In this document: positions 35,240-43,306 of the stretch, one piece after another
Position numbering within the stretch: the stretch's first letter is position 1
How the letters are laid out: every line of letters begins with the position of its first letter
NCBI GenBank assembly: GCA_019638675.1
Contig: JAHBTE010000001.1
Coordinates: 1,334,605 to 1,398,604 of the forward strand
Reading direction: 5' to 3'
DNA: 64,000 nucleotides
Source: Fimbriimonadaceae bacterium
GTDB lineage: Bacteria; Armatimonadota; Fimbriimonadia; Fimbriimonadales; Fimbriimonadaceae
Translations under genes and position numbers: made by a program
The notes under the pieces: generated by a model
The model's database searches: none
What the model saw: only the letters and a program-made list of their open reading frames with translations
What the model was told of the DNA's origin: nothing

Positions 35240-35836
35240 ATGGGATTTTTCAAACAGCGCGGCCCCAAGATATATCCAAAGCGCATGATCGTTGGGCTCG
35301 GGAACCCAGGTGCGGCCTATCAGCGCACCCGCCATAACGTGGGTTTTGACGTTGTTGAAGAACTCGCCGACCGCCATAAAATCAAGATCAACAAAAGCCG
35401 CAAGCAAGCCTTAGTTGCCGAACTAGAAATCAGCGGAGTCGCCGTTGCGTTAGTGAAGCCGCTCACCTTTATGAATCTGAGTGGGCGGGCGGTGAAAGCC
35501 TTGGCCGATGAATTCGGGATCAAACCCGAGGCAATCCTTGTGATTACCGATGAACTAGACCTTCCGGTTGGCAAGATGAAGATGAAGCCCAAAGGAAGTA
35601 GTGGCGGGCACAACGGTCATAAATCTGTGATTGCCAGCTTACAGAGCGAAGAGTATCCCCGAATCAAAATTGGCATTGGCAAAGGCGGAACGACAATAGA
35701 TCACGTGTTGAGTCGATTTGATCCAGAAGAACGCGCGGTTATCAATCAGATCATAGAGCGAAGTGCCGACGCGGCAGAATATTGGGTTTCCGATGGAATA
35801 GAACGCGCGATGAATTTCGCTAATTCAACTGATTAG
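35240..35836 (+). CDS. pth: Aminoacyl-tRNA hydrolase
   Basis: Pth releases peptides from stalled peptidyl-tRNA. MIVGLGNPGAAYQRTRHNVGF contains the Asn and the catalytic His, followed by KPLTFMNLSGRAV, VITDELDLPVGKMK and SSGGHNGHKSVI. The length is 198 aa. The first 15 residues (to KIYPKR) precede the usual start, so translation might begin at the ATG at 35285 instead. The gene ends 4 bp into the convergent gene. Confidence 0.95.
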   Translation: MGFFKQRGPKIYPKRMIVGLGNPGAAYQRTRHNVGFDVVEELADRHKIKINKSRKQALVAELEISGVAVALVKPLTFMNLSGRAVKALADEFGIKPEAILVITDELDLPVGKMKMKPKGSSGGHNGHKSVIASLQSEEYPRIKIGIGKGGTTIDHVLSRFDPEERAVINQIIERSADAAEYWVSDGIERAMNFANSTD

Positions 35837-36210
35837 CGTTTAACCAGTAGCTTTTCGACTTGTTTGTCGCTGTATTTGTGAGTGGGAGCAAGTAAATGAA
35901 CGTCTCCGGTTAGTCTCGCCCAGATAGGGGTGTTGCGCCCGAGAAAGAGGTGATAGACATGGTAACCGTCGTGTTTGTGGCACCAAGTGGAAGTTCCTGC
36001 CCCGGTTCGGATAGCGGCGTGGTGTCCGGCGGGAATGTCGATATCTTCCGCGATCACATAGGCTTCTTGTAGCCCTGCTGGCTCATCAATGGCAGATTCG
36101 GCGATCAGCGTGTAGCCGCGCAAGTTCAAACGCATATTGCCTTGGTTCTGCAAAAGCACGAACTCTTGACCAATATTTTCGTTGCGTTGAACCCCGACAA
36201 TTCGAATCAT
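35833..36210 (-). CDS. Lamin-tail-like small protein
   Basis: The 125-aa protein has an opening typical of lamin-tail (LTD) Ig-like domains: VGVQRNENIGQEFVLLQNQG followed by LNLRGYTLIAES. Unlike most bacterial LTD proteins it has no signal peptide, so it may be cytoplasmic. His, Tyr and Trp are frequent in the second half. The function is unknown. It stands alone, convergent to pth. Confidence 0.55.
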   Translation of the reverse strand: MIRIVGVQRNENIGQEFVLLQNQGNMRLNLRGYTLIAESAIDEPAGLQEAYVIAEDIDIPAGHHAAIRTGAGTSTWCHKHDGYHVYHLFLGRNTPIWARLTGDVHLLAPTHKYSDKQVEKLLVKR

Positions 36211-36316
36211 GTGATGCCCTGTTTTGACTCAGGACGGATGGATGGTCCCAAGTGTTGCGCCAAACCCTGTACTTTTACCTGTATTTTTTGATAGTAAGCA
36301 ATGGAGGAAGGACGGA

Positions 36317-36745
36317 TTATTGCGCTGATTCGAGATTATTAATAATCTTCTCTAAACTTTGAGCCGTTCGCTCGAGCTCAGCCGGTGAAATCTGGCGAGT
36401 GAGGATCTGCTCAAATTCTTGAACGTGCTTGCCAACGCGGCTCATTTGTCGCTTTGCTTCAGCGGTGAGCACAAGGATTTTCTTTCGCTTGTCGGTTAGC
36501 GATGCTTCTTGCCGCAATAGGTTTTGTTTCACGTGGGCTTGCACCGATTCCGAAAGAGTCGCCGGAGCGATGCCCAACCTTCGTGCCACTTCTGCCTGAG
36601 AAGCTTCGTCTCCCGCCGCCATAACCGTTGCAAGAATCTGGAACGTTGTCCACCGCATTCCAGCGGCTTTCAGCCGGGGTTCCAAATATGCCGATTGGTA
36701 TTCGTATAGGGTGGCGATGAGCGGCCCAAGCTGGGGAGATGACAC
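36317..36745 (-). CDS. MarR-family transcriptional regulator
   Basis: The 142-residue protein fits the winged-helix MarR layout: a helical N-terminus (LIATLYEYQSAYLEPRLKAA), the recognition helix region ASQAEVARRLGIAPATLSES, and the wing RQEASLTDKRKKILVLTAEA. Dimer-forming helices flank the domain. The ligand and regulon are unknown. The nearest co-directional genes are two tiny flagellar-rod-like proteins. Confidence 0.9.
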   Translation of the reverse strand: MSSPQLGPLIATLYEYQSAYLEPRLKAAGMRWTTFQILATVMAAGDEASQAEVARRLGIAPATLSESVQAHVKQNLLRQEASLTDKRKKILVLTAEAKRQMSRVGKHVQEFEQILTRQISPAELERTAQSLEKIINNLESAQ

Positions 36746-36786
36746 GTAATCAGAATACCGAAGTTCGTCAGGGAACCTAAGGAATA

Positions 36787-37008
36787 TTAAGCAAGGATAT
36801 CAAGTAGATAACCAGTCGTATCATCCAATGATCGGATGACCGTGGCGTTGAGCTGGGTTTGAAGTTTTGCTTGCTGAAGCGAGACCGCTGCGCCAAGCAA
36901 ATCATCCGGATTGCCCCCTGATACAGCGATGGCGGCATCAAGCGTCTGGTTTTGCGCTTGATGCAGTCCATTCACTGCGGCTGACCATCCGGATGCGACG
37001 ACATTCAT
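36787..37008 (-). CDS. Tiny flagellar-rod-like protein
   Basis: The 73-residue ORF resembles a miniature rod/hook subunit. An N-terminal SGWSAAVNGLHQAQN stretch recalls the first helix of FlgC/FlgG-type proteins, and the C-terminal SLQQAKLQTQLNATVIRSLD recalls their last helix, with no middle domain. The similarity is by pattern only. It follows a second small helical ORF 4 bp upstream, so both are probably expressed together. Confidence 0.55.
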   Translation of the reverse strand: MNVVASGWSAAVNGLHQAQNQTLDAAIAVSGGNPDDLLGAAVSLQQAKLQTQLNATVIRSLDDTTGYLLDILA

Positions 37009-37012
37009 GTGT

Positions 37013-37240
37013 TTAAGCAGTAAGGTCTAACCCATTAAGAACAGTGTTCGCACGCAGGGATGTACGTTGAGCTTCTTGCTCAATTCTGTTCGCGACTTTT
37101 TCGGGTTGCTGAGCCGGGTTATGCGGCTTTCCGCTCGCCTCCAGCATTGCTCTCTGGATTTGAGCTTCAAGGCGCTGCAAACCGGCCAGGGTTGAAACCA
37201 TTGCATAGTTTGTTGATCTGACCATTTTGAGTACCTCCAA
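37013..37240 (-). CDS. Small helical protein, partner of the 73-residue ORF
   Basis: The 75-residue product is predicted mostly helical, with a Pro/Gln-rich break (KPHNPAQQPEK) and an end (SLRANTVLNGLDL) resembling flagellar-axial C-termini. The first in-frame codons give MEVLKMVRS; a second Met is at residue 6. A purine-rich GGAG stretch lies just upstream. I cannot assign a function. Confidence 0.5.
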   Translation of the reverse strand: MEVLKMVRSTNYAMVSTLAGLQRLEAQIQRAMLEASGKPHNPAQQPEKVANRIEQEAQRTSLRANTVLNGLDLTA

Positions 37241-37246
37241 GGTCTC

Positions 37247-38044
37247 CTACCTTCGTTTTCCTTGTTGACAAGGCTTTCCTACTGTACAAGTTGCTAGATA
37301 TTTCTCTGAACAACTTTGTAACTCATTTGAACTAAAATTGATTGGTTCCGAATTCATTTTGTCGATGACGGAATTCCATTGCCGTTTGGCTTGATATCGA
37401 ACGGTTTGTACAGCATTCGATTCATGAGCCAGTGGCCCGCTGATCGGTTTCTCGAATACTATCGGCCCCATGAGTTGACCAGTATTGGCTAAGTCGTTTA
37501 ATCCCAGCAGGTGGCCGAGTTCGTGGGCAATGACTTCGGTGTACTGTGCGGCATTGAGGTTTTTGCCTTCGTAATTGGTTTGAATATAAATCGTTCCAGA
37601 AACTTCAACTTCGTATCGGCTGCGGTTCCAACTGTATTCCTTGCGGAGTTCAATCAATCCCAGCGTGTCATACGCTTTAGAGGGAACCTTATCCACAAAC
37701 TGGATTGTGAGGTCGGCATCTTGATCGGCACCGACAAACTTGATTGGATTTTCCCGGCCGAGCACATCTTGCCAGGCTTCGAGAGCGTTGCTCATCCCTT
37801 GTTCTGCGGCTTTGTTGATCGGCTTGCCGTTCGCGGTTTTCAGCCGAATCTTTACGCCAGAGTTGTAGAGCACTCCGTGCATCAACGCAAGGGAAAGTTG
37901 ATAATCTTTATCCGCTTCCGCATCAATTGCCTGTTGAAATGCTTTGGTCACCGAAGGGTGGACTTCCGCCGGAAGGGCGGGCGCAGTTGATCCGCTTGAA
38001 ACCGCCGCGACGGCAAGTGCAGTAATGGGCAAAAGGGAAAGCAA
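37247..38044 (-). CDS. Secreted metzincin-like metalloprotease
   Basis: A signal peptide (LLPITALAVAAVSSGSTAPA) precedes a ~240-aa protein with the zinc motif HELGHLLGLND at residues 174-184 and a Met-turn-like LMGP at 191-194. The HExxHxxGxxD form has Asp where matrixins have the third His; snapalysin-type proteases use this arrangement. The segment before it (SGTIYIQTNY) reads like the edge strand of the substrate cleft. The substrate is unknown. Confidence 0.75.
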   Translation of the reverse strand: MLSLLPITALAVAAVSSGSTAPALPAEVHPSVTKAFQQAIDAEADKDYQLSLALMHGVLYNSGVKIRLKTANGKPINKAAEQGMSNALEAWQDVLGRENPIKFVGADQDADLTIQFVDKVPSKAYDTLGLIELRKEYSWNRSRYEVEVSGTIYIQTNYEGKNLNAAQYTEVIAHELGHLLGLNDLANTGQLMGPIVFEKPISGPLAHESNAVQTVRYQAKRQWNSVIDKMNSEPINFSSNELQSCSEKYLATCTVGKPCQQGKRR

Positions 38045-38137
38045 TTCAAAAACCTCAATCGTGGTTTTCCGCTAACAAGACGTACTGTAGCCCCGTAATA
38101 TGCGCAGTTGCGGTAAAAACCGCTCGAATTGCGAGGG

Positions 38138-38974
38138 TCAGCGGCTGAGTTCACCAAACGGCACTTGAGTGAATGCCATTTGATAAGTGAGGTCAGAGAG
38201 GTATTGGGTTTCGATTGGGCTCGAAAACTGCATGGTAGGCGCAGGTTGGTGGTTTGGACTGCCCCAAACAAACGCTGAGTATCCACCGAACGATGGAACC
38301 AGGCTCCAATAGATGCCAGCGTTGCCGAAAGCTTTGCGGAACTGCTTTTCAATCGGCCCGGCGCTGTATGGGCAGAACACAGGGTTATCCGCTTGGGTGA
38401 TTACGATTCCAGATTCGCTGAGTGCTTTGCGGCAGTCGGCGTAAAAACCATCTGTGAATAGATTTTCGGAGAGGCTTCCGTCTTCCTCTTCGTACACATC
38501 TGTAGCATCAATATAGATTGCGTCGTACTTTTGCGGAGTGTTTTTGATGAATGCGAAGGCATCTTCAATAAACAAGCTGACCCTGGAATCATCGAACGCT
38601 CCATCACTGAGTTCGGGCAGAAATCTTTTGCAGGTATCAACAACTAACTCATCAATCTCCACCATGTGGATGGTTGAAAATGAACTGTGCCGGCAGAGTT
38701 CTCTCAATAATCCTCCGTCACCGCCCCCTACAATCAGAGCACTCTGCGGATGCTTTTGACCAGAAAGCGGAATGTGAGCAAATGATTCATGATAGGCATG
38801 CTCGTCGAATTCAGCCAGTTGTACGTGCCCATCTAAAAAGAGCATCTTTCCAAGCTCAGTTGATTGATAAATATCGATAGTTTGAAACGGTGATTTCACA
38901 CTGGCTAAATGATCAGAGACAGCGACCGACATGGTTAATTTGTCGCTTCGGATCGGGTAAGTCAGTGTTTTCAC
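38138..38974 (-). CDS. speE: Spermidine synthase (polyamine aminopropyltransferase)
   Basis: The enzyme transfers aminopropyl from decarboxylated SAM to putrescine. The N-terminal QTIDIYQSTELGKMLFLDG and ESFAHIPL segments, the SAM-binding LIVGGGDGGLLRELCRH, the acidic IDATDVYEEE and a later SGIVITQADNPVF all fit. The length of 278 aa is normal. No speD or speA/speC is adjacent. Confidence 0.95.
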   Translation of the reverse strand: MKTLTYPIRSDKLTMSVAVSDHLASVKSPFQTIDIYQSTELGKMLFLDGHVQLAEFDEHAYHESFAHIPLSGQKHPQSALIVGGGDGGLLRELCRHSSFSTIHMVEIDELVVDTCKRFLPELSDGAFDDSRVSLFIEDAFAFIKNTPQKYDAIYIDATDVYEEEDGSLSENLFTDGFYADCRKALSESGIVITQADNPVFCPYSAGPIEKQFRKAFGNAGIYWSLVPSFGGYSAFVWGSPNHQPAPTMQFSSPIETQYLSDLTYQMAFTQVPFGELSR

Positions 38975-39063
38975 AGGTTTATTTCACCATTTTTTGCCGA
39001 GATACGCCGGGGCTAGCCGGATGACGAACCGCTGACCGCCTTTCATCGGTCATACTTGATGGG

Positions 39064-39738
39064 ATGTTGGCGAGGTTGGTCATGTTCGATATGGCAGGAA
39101 CTACGGTTTTTGATCGTGGAGACGTGGCGAGAGTAATGTCTAAACAATTTGCCGATCGGGGCCTTGACCTCAGCCAAGGAAGATTCACTCCTCTCATGGG
39201 GATGGCTTTGCCACTTCAAGTACGCCAAGCCCTAAAACGAGCTGGCGACCCTCAGTGGGAAGTCAAGGAGCACGTTGACCCCATCGTCGCTGACCTTGAA
39301 GATCGGCTCATCGCCCACTTTGAAGAAAAGGGTGGGGAAGTTCCCGGTGCGATGAGGGTTTTTGACCAGATCAAGAAAAACGGCGCTTACGTTGTTTTAG
39401 ATACCGGCTACACCCGCCGGGTCGCCGATGCGATTCTTGAAAAACTCAAGTGGAAAGGCGGGATTATTGATTACGTTGTGACTTCAAGCGAAGTCAATCG
39501 CCCCAAACCCGCCCCCGAAATGATTTGGCAAGCTATGAAAGCTTTGGCCGTAGACAACCCGCTTCACGTTGCCAAGGTTGGAGATACACCTAACGATCTG
39601 ATCATGGGGCACACGGGCGGTTGTGCTTGGAATATCGGCGTCACTGAAGGCACTCATACACGGGAAGCCCTCATGCCGTTTCCGCACACGCATCTGGTGC
39701 CGAACATCAATCACATCGCGGAAATTCTGATGGATTAG
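39064..39738 (+). CDS. HAD-family hydrolase, phosphonatase-like (PhnX-like)
   Basis: The nucleophile motif is MFDMAGTTVFD, followed by a helical cap with the family-typical VMSKQFADRGLDLSQ. Later come DTGYTRRVADAIL (motif II), NRPKPAPEM (motif III Lys) and VGDTPNDLIMG (motif IV acids). This is the phosphonatase-like subgroup, whose true substrate is unsettled; no phosphonate genes are nearby, so a general phosphatase role is equally possible. The length is 224 aa. Confidence 0.88.
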   Translation: MLARLVMFDMAGTTVFDRGDVARVMSKQFADRGLDLSQGRFTPLMGMALPLQVRQALKRAGDPQWEVKEHVDPIVADLEDRLIAHFEEKGGEVPGAMRVFDQIKKNGAYVVLDTGYTRRVADAILEKLKWKGGIIDYVVTSSEVNRPKPAPEMIWQAMKALAVDNPLHVAKVGDTPNDLIMGHTGGCAWNIGVTEGTHTREALMPFPHTHLVPNINHIAEILMD

Positions 39739-39740
39739 GC

Positions 39741-40403
39741 TCATTTGAGTGGGCTGGTGTTCATTAATGATTTCTCATCTACGGTGATAATATGCAATAA
39801 GCGATCATAAAAAACTAAATGCCAGTCCGAAAACTCGGGCACATCCTTTACTACACTTACTTTGTAATTTAACATGCCGCCTACCGAAAAGGGGCCATTC
39901 TGGGCTTCAGGCCAAACTATATCAAACACCCTTTTATTTTCATCCCCATTGTAGGACCAAGTGTCTTTCGGGGCATCTATTGGAATGGTTATGCCACGAT
40001 GATAGTAATTTAAGCCTCTTACTATCCAAAAGAGGCCGTCTATTATCCTTGAGTTTTCAGCATGGACAATATGCTGAAATGTAGTAATATCGTCCTCACC
40101 CGTAATAATTTCCTTTCTGTAAGTACTTAAGATTTGTTTAATAGGCGGATTTTTGTCAAACCTCTTAATCAATGACCTTTCAGCGGCACATCTTATGTCA
40201 AGCAATTCAGGCAAATTTAATATTTCTGCCCTCAATGTGAAAAAGTCTCGTAAATACTCGTCCTCACGTCCTTTTCGGTTGTTGCAATTTCGGCAACTAG
40301 GAACAAGCAATGATTTTCTTTTGTCGAGCATAAGACACTTCGGAACTACATGTTCTCGATCAGTAGCTAATTCAGGGCAATAAGCACACTTTTCCGTTGG
40401 CAT
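39741..40403 (-). CDS. HNH endonuclease-like protein in an AT-rich patch
   Basis: The N-terminus carries an HNH-type zinc site: CAYC (C6, C9), EHVVPKC with H18, and CRNCNNRKG (C37, C40, N41), the DNase fold seen in defence and mobile proteins. The remaining ~175 residues are unrecognised. ATG at 40403 is preferred over a TTG at 40409, and it overlaps the DUF2207 stop (TAATG). The base composition is clearly more A/T-rich than both neighbours, which suggests acquisition by transfer. Confidence 0.75.
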   Translation of the reverse strand: MPTEKCAYCPELATDREHVVPKCLMLDKRKSLLVPSCRNCNNRKGREDEYLRDFFTLRAEILNLPELLDIRCAAERSLIKRFDKNPPIKQILSTYRKEIITGEDDITTFQHIVHAENSRIIDGLFWIVRGLNYYHRGITIPIDAPKDTWSYNGDENKRVFDIVWPEAQNGPFSVGGMLNYKVSVVKDVPEFSDWHLVFYDRLLHIITVDEKSLMNTSPLK

Positions 40404-42250
40404 TACCAACTCCCACCGCCACCGCCGCCAAAACCGCCACCGGAGAAACCGCCTCCGCCGCTAAACCCACTGCTTCCACTAGAACCGCCACCCCAACCGC
40501 CATCGCTATTCCAAGCCGAATGCGTATCGGATCGAATTGTCTCGGTAATCACTGGCGTGAAGTCGTTGGCCATGTAACGGAAGTCACGGTCAATTGAATT
40601 GCTTAGCCAATAGGCGTTAAAGATATCGTTGTCAGATTCATAGAACGAAGGCAACTCGGTGATGACTTTGCCACAGATTTCAGACCACTCTTTGGTTAAG
40701 CCAAAGGCAACTGCGTAAGGCAGATACTCTTCGTATTTCGCCATATCAAGGTTCGTTTTGGTAAACCAATCCATGTAATGCGACCGGCGGTGCATGGCTT
40801 CGTAGAAGCCCATACATTCTCGATGACGGAGCGCCCCCAGCCGTGTGCGTGCTGGCATGATATGGGCAAAGAAAACGATAACAGGAATTGAGAGAATAAT
40901 GCCAATGATTGTGGTTGCCAACGATAAATGGAGATCAAAGAAACTCAACCCAGCAACAATTGCACTGACTCCAAATAAAGCGAAGAATCCAGCAATAAAA
41001 AACGGTTGAACAACGTTTGCCTTAACCGTTGCTGGGTCAGATCGGTAGTAACCATCATCCACCAGCCGATCACGTAAATCCCTTGCAAGGCGAGGAAGGC
41101 TGCTTGCCATTCGGTACCGCAAGTCGGTCACGGGCACCGAATAGAGCGGCGGATCAAGCGCGGTCAGCAAGTCTTTTTCAAACGGGCTAAGATTCCCCGC
41201 GTCAACTCGGTCGGTGGACTGAATCACGGTGGTTTCATCTTCAAACGTACCGTGTTTGTGCAGACTGACAAATTTGATGTGACCCTTAACGGCAAGCGAC
41301 ATTATTCCGGCGGCAATGTCACGCCCGTCAACTTTGTCGTCGATTAAAACCCCGCTGAATGCCGCATCAAGTCCTTCTGGTGGTTCGAACCGAACCCCGG
41401 GCGGGCCAAGCTTAGGGTCACGGCCGATAAACAGCCATACAACGTATAGGATCGTTCCAATTAGAACTGGCAAGAGTAAGCCAACGTTGTTTCTTAGAAA
41501 ATGGGATAGCTTAGCAGTCAAAGGCGGCTCCGGCACTAACGAACTTGGAACACCGAGAATAATGGTCACTCCTTCACCCGGGTTTAACACTCGATTGACT
41601 GTGCCAGTGAGTTCTCCTTCATTCAGAACCGCGCTTGTTTGAATACTTGGTTCGTACTGTTTTCCTGGCTTGTTCAAAGTGAACCCATTTTGCGAACCGT
41701 AACTCCCGACCAAAATCTGCGAGCGCAGTTGCATTCCTGATTCCTGTGGGAAAGTTACGCGGTAATTGACTTTGCCGATGGTGGTATCCCATTCGTGGCC
41801 GATGATATTCCAATAAATCTCCGCCCACGGCTTCCAATCCTGGTTCGATTCATACCAATTGATCGCGCCGTTCACGCGATAGCTGATGTTGTAAACGACT
41901 TGCTGGCCAGGGGGAAGCCATGTTTCTGCGTTGCCGATCCGGATGCTTTTGCTACCCATTTGATCCGACACTTTGAACTCGTGTCCTGGAACCTGGATGC
42001 TCGAAATTTCAACTTTCCGTTGCTTGTTACCTTCCAACTGATAACGGTAGGGAATTGTCCGAAAAATCCCCCGCCTCGACTCTAAAAAAGTGACACGAAT
42101 TTCTTCCTGTACATCTATCGTAGAGTCTTTGTGAACGTGCAGGTATACGTCGTACCGGTCGATCTGAAATCCTTCGTCGCGGGCAAAAACGCAGGTAGCT
42201 ATGCTGATAAGCATGCCAATAATGAATAGTCGCAACGATCTCACAGTCAA
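40403..42250 (-). CDS. DUF2207-family membrane protein with glycine-rich tail
   Basis: A signal sequence (residues 1-23) is followed by the extracytoplasmic DUF2207 domain (about 25-225, opening IDRYDVYLHVHKDSTIDV). One transmembrane helix lies at ~252-272, a cytoplasmic region follows, and two more helices sit near ~415-455. The C-terminus ends in a run of Gly and Ser with a final Trp, characteristic of the family. The function is unknown; LemA proteins are frequent partners. The start is TTG, with GTG two codons later as an alternative. Confidence 0.88.
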   Translation of the reverse strand: MTVRSLRLFIIGMLISIATCVFARDEGFQIDRYDVYLHVHKDSTIDVQEEIRVTFLESRRGIFRTIPYRYQLEGNKQRKVEISSIQVPGHEFKVSDQMGSKSIRIGNAETWLPPGQQVVYNISYRVNGAINWYESNQDWKPWAEIYWNIIGHEWDTTIGKVNYRVTFPQESGMQLRSQILVGSYGSQNGFTLNKPGKQYEPSIQTSAVLNEGELTGTVNRVLNPGEGVTIILGVPSSLVPEPPLTAKLSHFLRNNVGLLLPVLIGTILYVVWLFIGRDPKLGPPGVRFEPPEGLDAAFSGVLIDDKVDGRDIAAGIMSLAVKGHIKFVSLHKHGTFEDETTVIQSTDRVDAGNLSPFEKDLLTALDPPLYSVPVTDLRYRMASSLPRLARDLRDRLVDDGYYRSDPATVKANVVQPFFIAGFFALFGVSAIVAGLSFFDLHLSLATTIIGIILSIPVIVFFAHIMPARTRLGALRHRECMGFYEAMHRRSHYMDWFTKTNLDMAKYEEYLPYAVAFGLTKEWSEICGKVITELPSFYESDNDIFNAYWLSNSIDRDFRYMANDFTPVITETIRSDTHSAWNSDGGWGGGSSGSSGFSGGGGFSGGGFGGGGGGSW

Positions 42251-42282
42251 TGTAAGGGACGTGAATCGCTAGCCGTAGGTTG

Positions 42283-43062
42283 CTATGCCTGCTCGTTGGC
42301 GCCCGCAACCAAACGACTGATTACATTGCGCGGAAGGCACCGTGGGAGCCAAGTCGAAACCTTATTCATGAATCCAGGAATGATCACTGGGTCGCCGTGC
42401 TGAATTCCGATGTAGGCGTATGCGGCGACTTGCTCAGCCGTCATCAGCTTGCCTTGGAATAACCTCGCCCGCCCGACACTAGCTTTCTTCGCAAAGTCAG
42501 TGTCGGTTGTGCCTGGGCAGAGACAGCAAACGGCCAGAGGAGTCGTTCGATACTCTTCGGCTAGTGCTTCGCTAAGTGAAAGAACGTACGCTTTGCTCGC
42601 GTAATAAGTCGCCATTGTTGGGCCAGGCATAAATCCCGCCGTGCTAGCGACATTCACTAATCGCGAAATCGCTTGCCCGGCTAGGTGGGGAATAAACCGA
42701 TGAGAAATTTCGGTCAGAACTCTCAAATTCAGGTCTAGCAAACTGAGTTGGCGGTTCAGCTCGACTTGGTGAAACGGCCCGTAAGTGGCAAATCCTGCAT
42801 TGTTGATCACGGTTTGCACGGTCATCCCCTGGGCGACGGTCGAGTTGTAAAGGGTTTCCGGCGCCCCGGGAGCAGTGAGATCAAGCGTGATTGGCGCAAC
42901 TGGAATGTGATATTTTTTCTCAAATTCAATCGCGATTTCCTGGAGCTTGTCGCCCGACCGAGCCACCAAAATCAGCGGATGCTTATTAATCGCGTACTGC
43001 TTCGCGAGAGCGAGGCCAATCCCGCTAGAAGCACCCGTGATCAGCGTGTAGTGGTCGGACAT
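42283..43062 (-). CDS. Short-chain dehydrogenase/reductase
   Basis: This classical SDR (259 aa) has the cofactor motif TGASSGIGLALAK (TGxxxGxG), NNAGFA, the catalytic Ser in VNVASTAGF and YYASKAYVLS with Tyr and Lys. Arg35 in LILVARSGDKL suggests NADPH preference. The family oxidises or reduces varied alcohols and carbonyls; no substrate can be assigned. It is preceded on the same strand by a 79-residue ORF, 4 bp away. Confidence 0.92.
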   Translation of the reverse strand: MSDHYTLITGASSGIGLALAKQYAINKHPLILVARSGDKLQEIAIEFEKKYHIPVAPITLDLTAPGAPETLYNSTVAQGMTVQTVINNAGFATYGPFHQVELNRQLSLLDLNLRVLTEISHRFIPHLAGQAISRLVNVASTAGFMPGPTMATYYASKAYVLSLSEALAEEYRTTPLAVCCLCPGTTDTDFAKKASVGRARLFQGKLMTAEQVAAYAYIGIQHGDPVIIPGFMNKVSTWLPRCLPRNVISRLVAGANEQA

Positions 43063-43066
43063 TGCG

Positions 43067-43306
43067 CTATGGACCTTCGATCACACCGCGTGAAAAGCGG
43101 TCGAACATCTGGGTTTCGCCCGGCTTGAAATGAGCTAACGTCACCTCGCGCTGGAAATCAGAATCGGAGCAGTGAAAGTGATCTCCCGCCGCTGTCGAAT
43201 CGCGTAACTGCGTGAGAAATCCGATCATCTCCTCAATTTCCGTTTTGTTCAGAAATAAAGTGATCTTGTCGTACTGCTCAGTTTTGTCGTGATTGACGAT
43301 CCGCAT
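43067..43306 (-). CDS. Small hypothetical protein
   Basis: The 79-residue protein is acidic and soluble (LFLNKTEIEEMIGFLTQL helix, then HFHCSDSDFQREVTLAHF). ATG at 43306 shares a base with the TAA of the upstream gene (TAATG), a coupling arrangement. I do not recognise it. It lies between a secreted-protein gene and an SDR gene on one strand. Confidence 0.6.
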   Translation of the reverse strand: MRIVNHDKTEQYDKITLFLNKTEIEEMIGFLTQLRDSTAAGDHFHCSDSDFQREVTLAHFKPGETQMFDRFSRGVIEGP

